This document shows positions 29,404 through 35,739 of a stretch of 35,739 nt of DNA, piece by piece (position 1 is the first letter of the stretch; each line of letters starts with the position of its first letter). Made by a program: the position numbers and the translations under genes. The notes beneath the pieces are model-generated. The model had not been told where the DNA came from. It worked only from the letters and a program-made list of their open reading frames with translations, and ran no database searches. This DNA comes from a virus. The stretch spans positions 1-35,739 of the IMG/VR virus record IMGVR_UViG_3300045806_000134; one strand, 5' to 3'.

Positions 29404-29957
29404 GAAATTTAGCGTTAGCGGATTTAATACATCAAGGTGAGTCAGTATCTGACGGTTACAACGCATATAATAGAGGCACGGCAGGTGGTAGGGTTTTAGG
29501 TGCAAAATTTAAAAGGTCGCTAGTTACAAGCCGTCTTAATGCGATTTTAGCTGACATGGCTTTGACCGCCGAAAACACAAATAGATTGTTTGCCGTTGGT
29601 CGGTATCAACTGATACCGACTACTTTTAAGGACGCTATCGAACGCCTAAAGCTAGACAAAACGGCGGTTTTTGATGAGGCGTTGCAAGATAGAATCTTGT
29701 GCGATTATCTTTTGAAAATCAAACGCCATCAAATTTATGATTATGTGTGCGGACTGTCTAGCGACATCAAAGCGGCTGCACTGGCGGCAAGCGAAGAATG
29801 GGCGAGTATTGCAGACCCAAATACGGGATACAGTCACTATGGCAATGGCAATGTTGCAAGCATAACCGCAGCGCAAATAAATACCGCGTTGAAAAATGCA
29901 AGGGTTGCTTATACAGAAATGGGACAGCCTTTTGAAAAAGCGGTCTTTCACGATTAA
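29400..29957 (+). CDS. Lysozyme-like endolysin
   Basis: 185 residues. LIHQGESVSDGYNAYNRGTA carries a Glu at 14 placed as the catalytic acid in lysozyme-like folds; AVGRYQLIPTTFKDAIERLK and FDEALQDRILCDYLL follow in the usual order. The C-terminal ADPNTGYSHYGNGNVASITA is substrate-groove-like. No signal peptide is visible, so export depends on the holin. It hydrolyses peptidoglycan at the end of infection. Confidence 0.7.
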   Translation: MRNLALADLIHQGESVSDGYNAYNRGTAGGRVLGAKFKRSLVTSRLNAILADMALTAENTNRLFAVGRYQLIPTTFKDAIERLKLDKTAVFDEALQDRILCDYLLKIKRHQIYDYVCGLSSDIKAAALAASEEWASIADPNTGYSHYGNGNVASITAAQINTALKNARVAYTEMGQPFEKAVFHD

Positions 29958-29972
29958 TTTTTAGGTGGATTT

Positions 29973-30365
29973 ATGAACGATGCACTTGGAATAGGCAGTA
30001 TTGCTGATTTAGCAAAAACGGCAATTGATAAATGGCTGCCCGATGCCGATGAAAAGCTTAAATTATCGGCTGCGGCAGAGATGGCACAATTAGCGCAAGA
30101 CAACGCTATACAACTCGCACAGATAAAAGTTAATGAGGTATCAGCAGCGCAAGGCAGTCTCGCCCGTGACGCTTATTTATGGGTAGGCGTGGCAGGGTTA
30201 GCACTCAACTATCTGATTGCACCATTTTTCAACTGGGCGGCTTCGGTATGGGGATTTAGCCTGTTTCCCGTTGTTGACTTATCAGCATTGAATGAGCTTA
30301 GCTGGGGCTTGCTTGGCTTAGGCAGCGTTCACTCTGTCAGTCACGCGTATATTGCGGGGAAATAA
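29973..30365 (+). CDS. Three-transmembrane holin (HP1/GTA type)
   Basis: 130 residues. Begins with ALGIGSIADLAKTAIDKWLP, then an amphipathic helix rich in E and Q, and three membrane segments (AYLWVGVAGLALNYLIAPFF, WAASVWGFSLFPVV, WGLLGLGSVHSVSHAYIAG). This order fits the Holin_3TMs family found in HP1 and gene-transfer agents. Having two holin-type genes suggests one acts as holin and the other as modulator. Confidence 0.7.
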   Translation: MNDALGIGSIADLAKTAIDKWLPDADEKLKLSAAAEMAQLAQDNAIQLAQIKVNEVSAAQGSLARDAYLWVGVAGLALNYLIAPFFNWAASVWGFSLFPVVDLSALNELSWGLLGLGSVHSVSHAYIAGK

Positions 30366-30367
30366 AA

Positions 30368-30565
30368 ATGAATAAAATTTTTACAGTATTGAGCGGTCGG
30401 CATCAAGATGAAGTTAAATTTTTAGATGCTATGGTAAGTGCTTTGCGTAAATGCGATTCTACGTCACCGCTTTATCCATCTTTAATAAGCCGTCTTTCTT
30501 GGCTTGAGTATCAAGCTGAGATAAAAGCGCGTTCAATCGTTAAGCTATGCCAGACAGGACGCTAA
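30368..30565 (+). CDS. 65-residue protein at the end of the lysis cassette
   Basis: Starts three bases after the holin stop, with GGGGAAATAAAA as ribosome site. It is a soluble helical protein (DEVKFLDAMVSALRKCDSTS, then LISRLSWLEYQAEIKARSIV) without membrane segments or lipobox, so it does not look like a spanin. Perhaps a lysis accessory factor or a terminase-linked small protein. Unknown. Confidence 0.55.
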   Translation: MNKIFTVLSGRHQDEVKFLDAMVSALRKCDSTSPLYPSLISRLSWLEYQAEIKARSIVKLCQTGR

Positions 30566-30647
30566 ATAATAACTTGCAAGAGATAAAAAAATAGCTATAA
30601 TAATTAGCGAGTGATTCTTGATGAGACTTTCTCAATTGCTTTTCCAT
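30540..30647 (-). CDS. Possible antisense 35-residue hydrophobic peptide
   Basis: On the minus strand, AGGAGA lies seven bases before an ATG at 30647. The frame gives MEKQLRKSHQESLANYYSYF and a hydrophobic ISCKLLFSVLSGIA end. It fills an otherwise empty gap and overlaps the end of the gene at 30368 by 26 bases. It runs against all neighbours, and it could be chance. Confidence 0.25.
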   Translation of the reverse strand: MEKQLRKSHQESLANYYSYFFISCKLLFSVLSGIA

Positions 30648-30673
30648 TATACTTTCTCCTAAGTTAAAATTGA

Positions 30674-30710
30674 CCCGCTTAGCCTTTTCCAAGCTAAGCG
30701 GGTTTTTTTT
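30674..30710 (+). terminator. Strong intrinsic terminator before the terminase operon
   Basis: CCCGCTTAGC (30674-30683) pairs with GCTAAGCGGG (30693-30702), followed by eight Ts. It ends transcription from the lysis cassette, so the terminase operon needs its own promoter. Confidence 0.9.
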
Positions 30711-30724
30711 GTCTATCGTTTTTG

Positions 30725-30733
30725 TGGTATAGT
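30725..30733 (+). promoter_or_regulatory. Extended -10 promoter of the terminase operon
   Basis: TGGTATAGT fits TGnTATAAT at eight of nine positions. No -35 box is needed for extended -10 promoters and none is obvious in the T-run upstream. It lies 64 bases before the small terminase start. Confidence 0.5.
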
Positions 30734-30796
30734 GTTTTTTATTTTGTGATAGCAAATGACGATTGAAATTGGAAATTTTAAAGCGCAGATAAAGCG

Positions 30797-31069
30797 ATGG
30801 AAGAACAAACCGACCTTTTTACCGACAATCTGTCTATTGACGAGTGCGACCTTTTAACAAAGGACGGCAGAAAGCGCGGCTTGGAAAAGATAGCGAAGTG
30901 GGCGATGTCGAAACCTTTAGAGCGGATAAAGGCTATTGAGGTGATTGGTAAGATGGACGGGGATTTTGTGACTAAGCAAGAAGTAACCAGCGAGATTACA
31001 ATCAAGGGCGGATTGCCGCTTGAACAGCAAAAGGATAACGGCGGCGTAGTCATTGACGAATGGAACTAA
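30797..31069 (+). CDS. Terminase small subunit, putative
   Basis: 90 residues, overlapping the large subunit gene by ten bases. GLEKIAKWAMSKPLERIKAI followed by EVIGKMDGDFVTKQE matches the C-terminal part of Terminase_2-like small subunits, but the protein is short and I see no full N-terminal HTH. An ATG at 30757 opens a 33-residue frame (MTIEIGNFKAQIKRWKNK) overlapping this start in another frame; a true start upstream with a shift cannot be excluded. It would recognise phage DNA for packaging. Confidence 0.6.
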   Translation: MEEQTDLFTDNLSIDECDLLTKDGRKRGLEKIAKWAMSKPLERIKAIEVIGKMDGDFVTKQEVTSEITIKGGLPLEQQKDNGGVVIDEWN

Positions 31070-32319
31070 TAATCCCAACACTACACACGGGGCAATGTGC
31101 AATTGTTACGCACGGGGCAAGATTTAAAGCGGTATCGTGCGGGCGCAGGTGGGGCAAGTCTGAAATGTTGCTGACTATTGCCGAAAACAGCGCGATTAAA
31201 GGTCAGTGCGTTGGTTATTTTGTGCCTCAGTACAAGCTACTTAGCGAGTTCTACGAGCGCATAGCACAAGATTTACACCCTATCAGAGCAAAAGCTAGCG
31301 GGAAGAATGACGGCGTTTTTAGGACTACAACGGGCGGCAGGATAGACTTTTGGTCGCTTGAAAATGAACAGGCGGGCAGGTCAAGAAAGTATCATGTTGC
31401 GCTATTAGATGAGGTGTCATTTGCGAAAGATAGCACGATGACAAATGTATGGGAACGCGCCATAAAACCAACTTTGTTAGACTTTCGCGGTCAAGCAATC
31501 GCGGCAAGCACACCAAACGGCATAAACGAGGAGAACTTTTTTTACAAAATTTTCCACGAAAAACAATATCAATTTACCCGCTTTCGCGCACCTACGCACA
31601 CAAACCCATATCTACCAAAAGAAGAACTGGACAAGCTAGAGCGCGATAATCATCCGCTGGTCTTCAAACAAGAATACTTAGCCGAATTTGTGGATTGGTC
31701 AAGTAGCGCATTTTTCACGCTAGATAGTCTGCTAGACAATAATCGACCTGTACCATACCCTAAAAAATGCGATGCTGTTTTTGCAATCATAGACAGCGCG
31801 ATTAAATCAGGCGTTGAGCATGACGGGACAGCCGTTATCTATGTGGCGCGGTCTATGCGGCACGGCTACCCGCTGGTGATATTAGACTGGGACATTGTTC
31901 AGCTAGACGGCGCATTGTTAGAAAATTGGCTGCCCGTTGTTTTTGAAAATCTCGAACACTACGCTAAACAATGCTGCGCGATATTTGGAAGCGGCGGCGT
32001 GTACATTGAAGACAAGGCAAGCGGACAGATACTTTTGCAGCAAGCTGATAGGCGTGGTTGGAACGCTCAAGCGATTGATAGCAAGCTGACAGCCCAAGGC
32101 AAGGATGAGCGGGCGATAGCCGTTAGCGGACACGTTTATCGTAGTGATGTAAAGCTATCCGAAAACGCTTATAATAAAACAACAACTTACAAACAAGTCA
32201 CGCGAAATCATCTATTATCACAAGTTCTAACATTCAGACCTTGCGACAATAACCGCAAAAGACAGGATGACTTGTTAGACTGTTTTACCTACGCAGTAGC
32301 CATAGGACTTTTAGAATAA
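31060..32319 (+). CDS. Terminase large subunit
   Basis: 419 residues. ATPase: Walker A in SCGRRWGKSEMLL (about 25-37), Walker B in VALLDEVSF (about 113-121), coupling motif AIAASTPNG. Nuclease domain: Asp in AIIDSAIKSG near 242, Asp in VYIEDKASG near 316, and DDLLDCFTYA near 403. The motor packages DNA into proheads and cuts concatemers. The end type cannot be told from the sequence alone, though the circular assembly fits headful packaging. The start overlaps the small subunit gene. Confidence 0.85.
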   Translation: MELIIPTLHTGQCAIVTHGARFKAVSCGRRWGKSEMLLTIAENSAIKGQCVGYFVPQYKLLSEFYERIAQDLHPIRAKASGKNDGVFRTTTGGRIDFWSLENEQAGRSRKYHVALLDEVSFAKDSTMTNVWERAIKPTLLDFRGQAIAASTPNGINEENFFYKIFHEKQYQFTRFRAPTHTNPYLPKEELDKLERDNHPLVFKQEYLAEFVDWSSSAFFTLDSLLDNNRPVPYPKKCDAVFAIIDSAIKSGVEHDGTAVIYVARSMRHGYPLVILDWDIVQLDGALLENWLPVVFENLEHYAKQCCAIFGSGGVYIEDKASGQILLQQADRRGWNAQAIDSKLTAQGKDERAIAVSGHVYRSDVKLSENAYNKTTTYKQVTRNHLLSQVLTFRPCDNNRKRQDDLLDCFTYAVAIGLLE

Positions 32320-33728
32320 TGAACACAGCAGAATTAACAATAAGTAGCGGTCAAACGCTACAAACAGCACTCGATAATGTTGAAGTCGGCAGCACTATCT
32401 CTTATCAGCTGTGCAAAGACATCTATCTAAAACACCCGCTAGGAGCGAAAATAATTGACCTGCCGATTGATAAAGGCTTGATGACTAAGCGCGAGATATT
32501 TATACAAGACGCGCCGAACGAAGTGGTAGAGCAGTTTCAAAAAACATGGACGCAGCAAAAAACCAATAGAGCTGTTGAAATGGTTGTGCGCAACAGTCGC
32601 ATGTACGGTACTGGTGCATTAGCGATTGTGTTTAAAGACAAGTCTATCAAGCCAGACGTTAATATGGATTGGCAACTATGCCAACGGCAACAATGGGTAT
32701 TTAACGCCCTAGACCCACTAAACACAGCGGGAACTGGAGTATTAACTCAAAACCCAAACGACTACGATTTTCAAGAAATACGAGGCGTAATGGTTGCGGG
32801 TAAAGATTATCATCACAGCCGCACGTTTCAAGTAGTGAACGAATGCCCTGTTTATCTGTCATGGACAGCTTCAGCTTTTGGTTTTACTGGCAGGTCTGTT
32901 TTTACCCGTGCCATTTACCCGTTGAAGTCATTTATCAGCACAATGATTGCTGATGATATGGTGGCGCAAAAGTGCGGCGTTTTAGTTCAAAAGACTAAAA
33001 AAAGCGGCAGTGTTATCGACAACATGATGCAGAAAATAGGCGCGATAAAACGCTCTTGGCTCAAGTCGTCAAGCACTGGCAACGTCTTAGAAATCGGCAT
33101 TGATGACAGCATCGAATCATTAAACCTGCAAAATTTAGACAGCGCATTAAACGCGGCGCGGAAAAACATTCTTGAGAATATCGCCAGTTCCGACAAAATG
33201 CCTGCGTTGTTGTTGTTGGCTGAAACTTTCGCTAGTGGGTTTGGCGAGGGTAGCGAAGATGCTAAACAGATTAGCGCGTATCTCGATAACTTCAGAGAGA
33301 AACACGCCACACTGTACGAATGGCTAGATCACATTATTAGGAAAGCAGCGTGGACTCCTGAGTTTTACACGACAATACAGGCGCGTTATCCCGCCGAATA
33401 TGGCGGCGTATCGTATGCGGTTGCGATTAAGCAATGGTGCGATAATTTTAGCTACGAGTGGGAATCGCTAATAAAAGAGCCAGAAAGTGAAAAGGTAAAA
33501 GTATCTGAGGCTAAGTTTAAGGCAGTCAATGACTTAATGACTGCTGTGTTCGACAAATTAGATCCCGCTAATCAGTCGCTGTTTTTGCAGTTTTACGAAT
33601 CGACAATTAACGAAGCTAAAGAGTTGTTCCCGAACAAATTACAGCTTGATTTTGATGCTTACGAACGCTATCAAGAAGAACAGCAGCAGCAGCCCGAAAT
33701 GCCACAAGACGGAGCAATGCAACAATGA
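32319..33728 (+). CDS. Portal protein (DUF1073-like)
   Basis: 469 residues. SYQLCKDIYLKHPLGAKIID with DLPIDKGLMTKREIFI, then RNSRMYGTGALAIVFKD and a GVMVAGKDYHHSRTF block, match the DUF1073 portal family. The C-terminal region has the long helical stem and crown part (NEAKELFPNKLQLDFDAYER), ending in a Q-rich tail. It forms the dodecameric portal through which DNA passes. Its start overlaps the terminase stop (TAATG), and its stop overlaps the next gene (ATGA). Confidence 0.8.
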   Translation: MNTAELTISSGQTLQTALDNVEVGSTISYQLCKDIYLKHPLGAKIIDLPIDKGLMTKREIFIQDAPNEVVEQFQKTWTQQKTNRAVEMVVRNSRMYGTGALAIVFKDKSIKPDVNMDWQLCQRQQWVFNALDPLNTAGTGVLTQNPNDYDFQEIRGVMVAGKDYHHSRTFQVVNECPVYLSWTASAFGFTGRSVFTRAIYPLKSFISTMIADDMVAQKCGVLVQKTKKSGSVIDNMMQKIGAIKRSWLKSSSTGNVLEIGIDDSIESLNLQNLDSALNAARKNILENIASSDKMPALLLLAETFASGFGEGSEDAKQISAYLDNFREKHATLYEWLDHIIRKAAWTPEFYTTIQARYPAEYGGVSYAVAIKQWCDNFSYEWESLIKEPESEKVKVSEAKFKAVNDLMTAVFDKLDPANQSLFLQFYESTINEAKELFPNKLQLDFDAYERYQEEQQQQPEMPQDGAMQQ

Positions 33729-34103
33729 ACAACATATCTTTAAAAATTGCGCTATTGTCACTAAAGCAAAGACAGCTAATGATTCGTGCTGATGCAGCTA
33801 GCGATAAACACAAATGGATAACCACCGAAACTGGCAGCCATATCAAAGTCGATGGCGATGGCAATATCGTTGCTGGCGCGGGTGGTAAGTTCAACGGCAA
33901 ACCCTTGTCTGAAATGGGAGGCACTAAGAAGTTTACGAAGTATGCGACCAATGCTGAGCGTGCGGAAACGGCTAAGCAAGCTAATCAGACGCAAACTCTA
34001 GCTTCAAGCCCTGTTTTGTCAAATAATTTGACAAAACAAGAAAGTGCGGGTGCACTTTCTTCAACGTCTCAGTCCGAGGCGGCAAACGGAGATAGGACAA
34101 TGA
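33721..34103. repeat. 383-bp perfect direct repeat, copy B (other copy 1-383)
   Basis: Identical to bases 1-383. The preceding base differs between copies (C here, A at 35612), so the repeat is bounded exactly. It begins in the portal stop-codon overlap and ends at codon 127 of the gene. The twin hairpins recur at 34013-34061. Confidence 0.97.
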
Positions 34104-34792
34104 CACCACAAATGGATTTCTTTGAACAAAGAATATCAGCAAAAGGCTATTCGCTCGGAAAAGAGAGCAACGGTCTAATTGAGATAAAAGACGCTAAAAC
34201 AGACACAATAGCTCTAATTGACCCGTCAACAATGGAAGTTGAAGACTTCAAAGGAAGAATGAAAAGAAAAGGAGTTTATTTACAAGTCGATGCCTCTGTT
34301 GCACGCGGAAAAAAAGAGTACGGGCTATACGAAGCCGAAAAAAATAGAGATAAAGAATATAACGACGCAAAAAGTTTGCTTGAAAAAAAATCTCAAGCAG
34401 CAAGAGACTTGGAAGCAAAGGCAACGGAAGAAAAGAACCAAGAAAAATTAAAGAATCTAAATAGCAAAAAAGATTCAATCGGTAAAACCGCAGAACTAAT
34501 TATTTTTAAATCAAATGGTTTTTTAAGTCAAAAAGAACGAGATTTTTTAAACTCAATTTCTAAAAAAAGAACATTGAGCGAAAAACAAGATTCGTGGCTT
34601 AGATCAATATCTGCTCGCTTTAGCATTGAGCATAACTCTAACATTAGAGCTAATCAGTCAAGTGTATATCGCGAAGAAGAGCCAGATATGCCGACACAGA
34701 GCGAAGACGGTAGCTGGTACGATGCGGAAACAGGTTTAACCATAGAAACGCCTGGTACCTACGCAGCAATGAAACATCGTTTTGGGGGTTAG
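33725..34792 (+). CDS. Head-module protein, constant N-terminus with variable C-terminus B
   Basis: 355 residues. Residues 1-126 equal those of the protein at 5-874. Residues 127-355 differ completely: a PQMDFFEQRISAKGYSLGKE start, a charged coiled coil about residues 205-255, then ELIIFKSNGFLSQKERDFLN with SISKKRTLSEKQDSWLRSIS, and a SEDGSWYDAETGLTIETPGT end. The FLSQKERDFL...LSEKQxxWL block recurs, from memory, in unrelated phage and plasmid proteins as a small helical module. The gene lies between portal and MuF-like gene, where virion effectors are often encoded. Role unknown; a packaged or ejected protein is my inference. Confidence 0.85.
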   Translation: MNNISLKIALLSLKQRQLMIRADAASDKHKWITTETGSHIKVDGDGNIVAGAGGKFNGKPLSEMGGTKKFTKYATNAERAETAKQANQTQTLASSPVLSNNLTKQESAGALSSTSQSEAANGDRTMTPQMDFFEQRISAKGYSLGKESNGLIEIKDAKTDTIALIDPSTMEVEDFKGRMKRKGVYLQVDASVARGKKEYGLYEAEKNRDKEYNDAKSLLEKKSQAARDLEAKATEEKNQEKLKNLNSKKDSIGKTAELIIFKSNGFLSQKERDFLNSISKKRTLSEKQDSWLRSISARFSIEHNSNIRANQSSVYREEEPDMPTQSEDGSWYDAETGLTIETPGTYAAMKHRFGG

Positions 34793-34831
34793 GATGATTT
34801 CTTTACAGTTTTACCCTGCCAATAATAACCA

Positions 34832-35620
34832 ATGCTAACGCCACAGCAGGTACTAACCAACGCAATCAAAGACTTGCAGCGGCACGGCTATGACAGCCCT
34901 GAGCGCGTGGAAAAATGGGTGCGCGAATTATCGATTGCAATAGAGCGAACAGGCATTAAAAACGATGATGAGCTAAAGCAGTCAGTACGCGCATCACTTG
35001 CACCCAAAATGCACAATGCAGCAAGTAGCGCGTTGCGTGGCATGGGTATCAGTAGATTCAATAAATCGAATCTATCACCACGCATATACAACGAGTTAGA
35101 CAGGCGCATACTTGCCAGCACGTCACTGATAAAGCTAAACCGCACAACGGCGGTTAATGACACGCTACAGCGGTTTATCGGCTGGAGTACGTCAATACCC
35201 ACAGGCGGTGCGGTCATTGATGACAAGGTGGAAGTTAAGCAGGGTATTAAAAAGGCACTGTCACAGCTTGATTTTGTCGAACGGCGGGTAATTATTGATC
35301 AGAACAGCAAATTAATTGCCAATGTTAATAACATTGTTGCGGTTGATGGTGGCGCGGTTGCGGTAACGTGGAATAGCCATTGGCGGCAAAAAAATTATGA
35401 TTACCGACACAATCACAAAGAGCTAGACGGCAAAACCTTTTTAATCCGTGACAGTTGGGCAGATAAAGCGGGATTAGTGAAAGGCGATTATTACGAAGAC
35501 CTGCCCGACCAATTCGGACAGGCTATATTTTGTCAATGTTATGGCTCATATTTGTTTAGGCTGAACCGCCTACCAGACGACATGCTAACTAAGAAAGGTC
35601 AGGAGTATAAAAAACAATGA
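34832..35620 (+). CDS. MuF/SPP1 gp7-like minor head protein
   Basis: 262 residues. The C-terminal domain has the MuF signature: NSHWRQKNYDYRHNHKELDG, then KTFLIRDSWADKAG, and LPDQFGQAIFCQCYGSYLF with the conserved CxC. The N-terminal two thirds is helical. Family members join prohead assembly near the portal and may be ejected. ATG 34832 follows a 39-base gap after the preceding gene. The stop overlaps ATG 35617, which is the ATG at position 5 on the circle. Confidence 0.8.
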   Translation: MLTPQQVLTNAIKDLQRHGYDSPERVEKWVRELSIAIERTGIKNDDELKQSVRASLAPKMHNAASSALRGMGISRFNKSNLSPRIYNELDRRILASTSLIKLNRTTAVNDTLQRFIGWSTSIPTGGAVIDDKVEVKQGIKKALSQLDFVERRVIIDQNSKLIANVNNIVAVDGGAVAVTWNSHWRQKNYDYRHNHKELDGKTFLIRDSWADKAGLVKGDYYEDLPDQFGQAIFCQCYGSYLFRLNRLPDDMLTKKGQEYKKQ

Positions 35621-35739
35621 ACAACATATCTTTAAAAATTGCGCTATTGTCACTAAAGCAAAGACAGCTAATGATTCGTGCTGATGCAGCTAGCGATAAA
35701 CACAAATGGATAACCACCGAAACTGGCAGCCATATCAAA
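35613..35739. repeat. Terminal overlap identical to 1-127
   Basis: The closing copy of the circle junction, identical to the first 127 bases. The partial frame from ATG 35617 is the beginning of the gene annotated at 5-874, not a third gene. Confidence 0.9.

Noticed and set aside
30757-30858. 33-residue frame MTIEIGNFKAQIKRW before the small terminase gene.
   Set aside because: Has a plausible ATG but overlaps the terminase gene out of frame and has no family match; noted only as a possible alternative N-terminus.
35617-35739. A third copy of the duplicated gene at the right end.
   Set aside because: It is the 127-base assembly overlap of a circle and is the same DNA as positions 1-127.

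Overview
The window reads as the complete genome of a small tailed phage with a contractile tail (myovirus morphology), not as a piece of host chromosome. The last 127 bases (35613-35739) repeat the first 127 exactly. The molecule is therefore circular or circularly permuted, with about 35,612 unique bases, and the gene at 5-874 follows directly on the head-morphogenesis gene at 34832-35620. Base composition is moderately AT-rich and genes are tightly packed with many ATGA and TAATG overlaps. I see no integrase, CI-type repressor, DNA polymerase or tRNA. The host cannot be named safely; a Gram-negative proteobacterium is the best guess from gene families and Shine-Dalgarno style.

Layout (following the circle). 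28.9-30.6 kb: lysis cassette (XhlA-like protein, small holin, lysozyme-like endolysin, three-TM holin). 30.8-33.7 kb: terminase small and large subunits and a DUF1073-type portal. 33.7 kb through the origin to 0.9 kb: a gene, a MuF-like head protein, and a second copy of the gene; the two copies share 126 identical N-terminal residues and have unrelated C-termini. 0.9-2.3 kb: an accessory insert with a small HTH protein, an attenuator-like RNA, an AntA/AntB antirepressor and a second structured, terminated RNA. 2.3-9.3 kb: capsid protease/scaffold, capsid genes, connectors, sheath and tube. 9.4-12.5 kb: tail chaperones with a -1 slippery site, then the tape measure with a lysozyme domain. 12.5-19.2 kb: baseplate, spike and tail fibre. 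A double-hairpin terminator closes the late block. 19.3-22.2 kb (minus strand): YqaJ exonuclease, an associated protein, a ribbon-helix-helix/coiled-coil protein with an octamer array upstream, and an HNH protein. 22.2-24.9 kb: small RHH protein and a primase-helicase. 24.91-25.2 kb: iteron-rich probable origin. 25.3-28.85 kb: early island of a dozen or so small unknown genes and relics.

The main regulatory signals are as follows. Two perfect 20-bp palindromes precede the capsid operon, and a third site, made of one half of each, precedes the baseplate J gene; together they look like a late-gene regulon. Three almost identical 112-bp modules (consensus sigma-70 promoter plus a leader predicted to fold as hairpins and an H-type pseudoknot) head different early genes. 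An attenuator-like RNA precedes the antirepressor.

The best candidates for something undescribed are the duplicated head-module protein with exchangeable C-terminal domains and the repeated promoter/pseudoknot-leader cassette of the early island. Family names come from reading the sequences and recalling families; no search was run.
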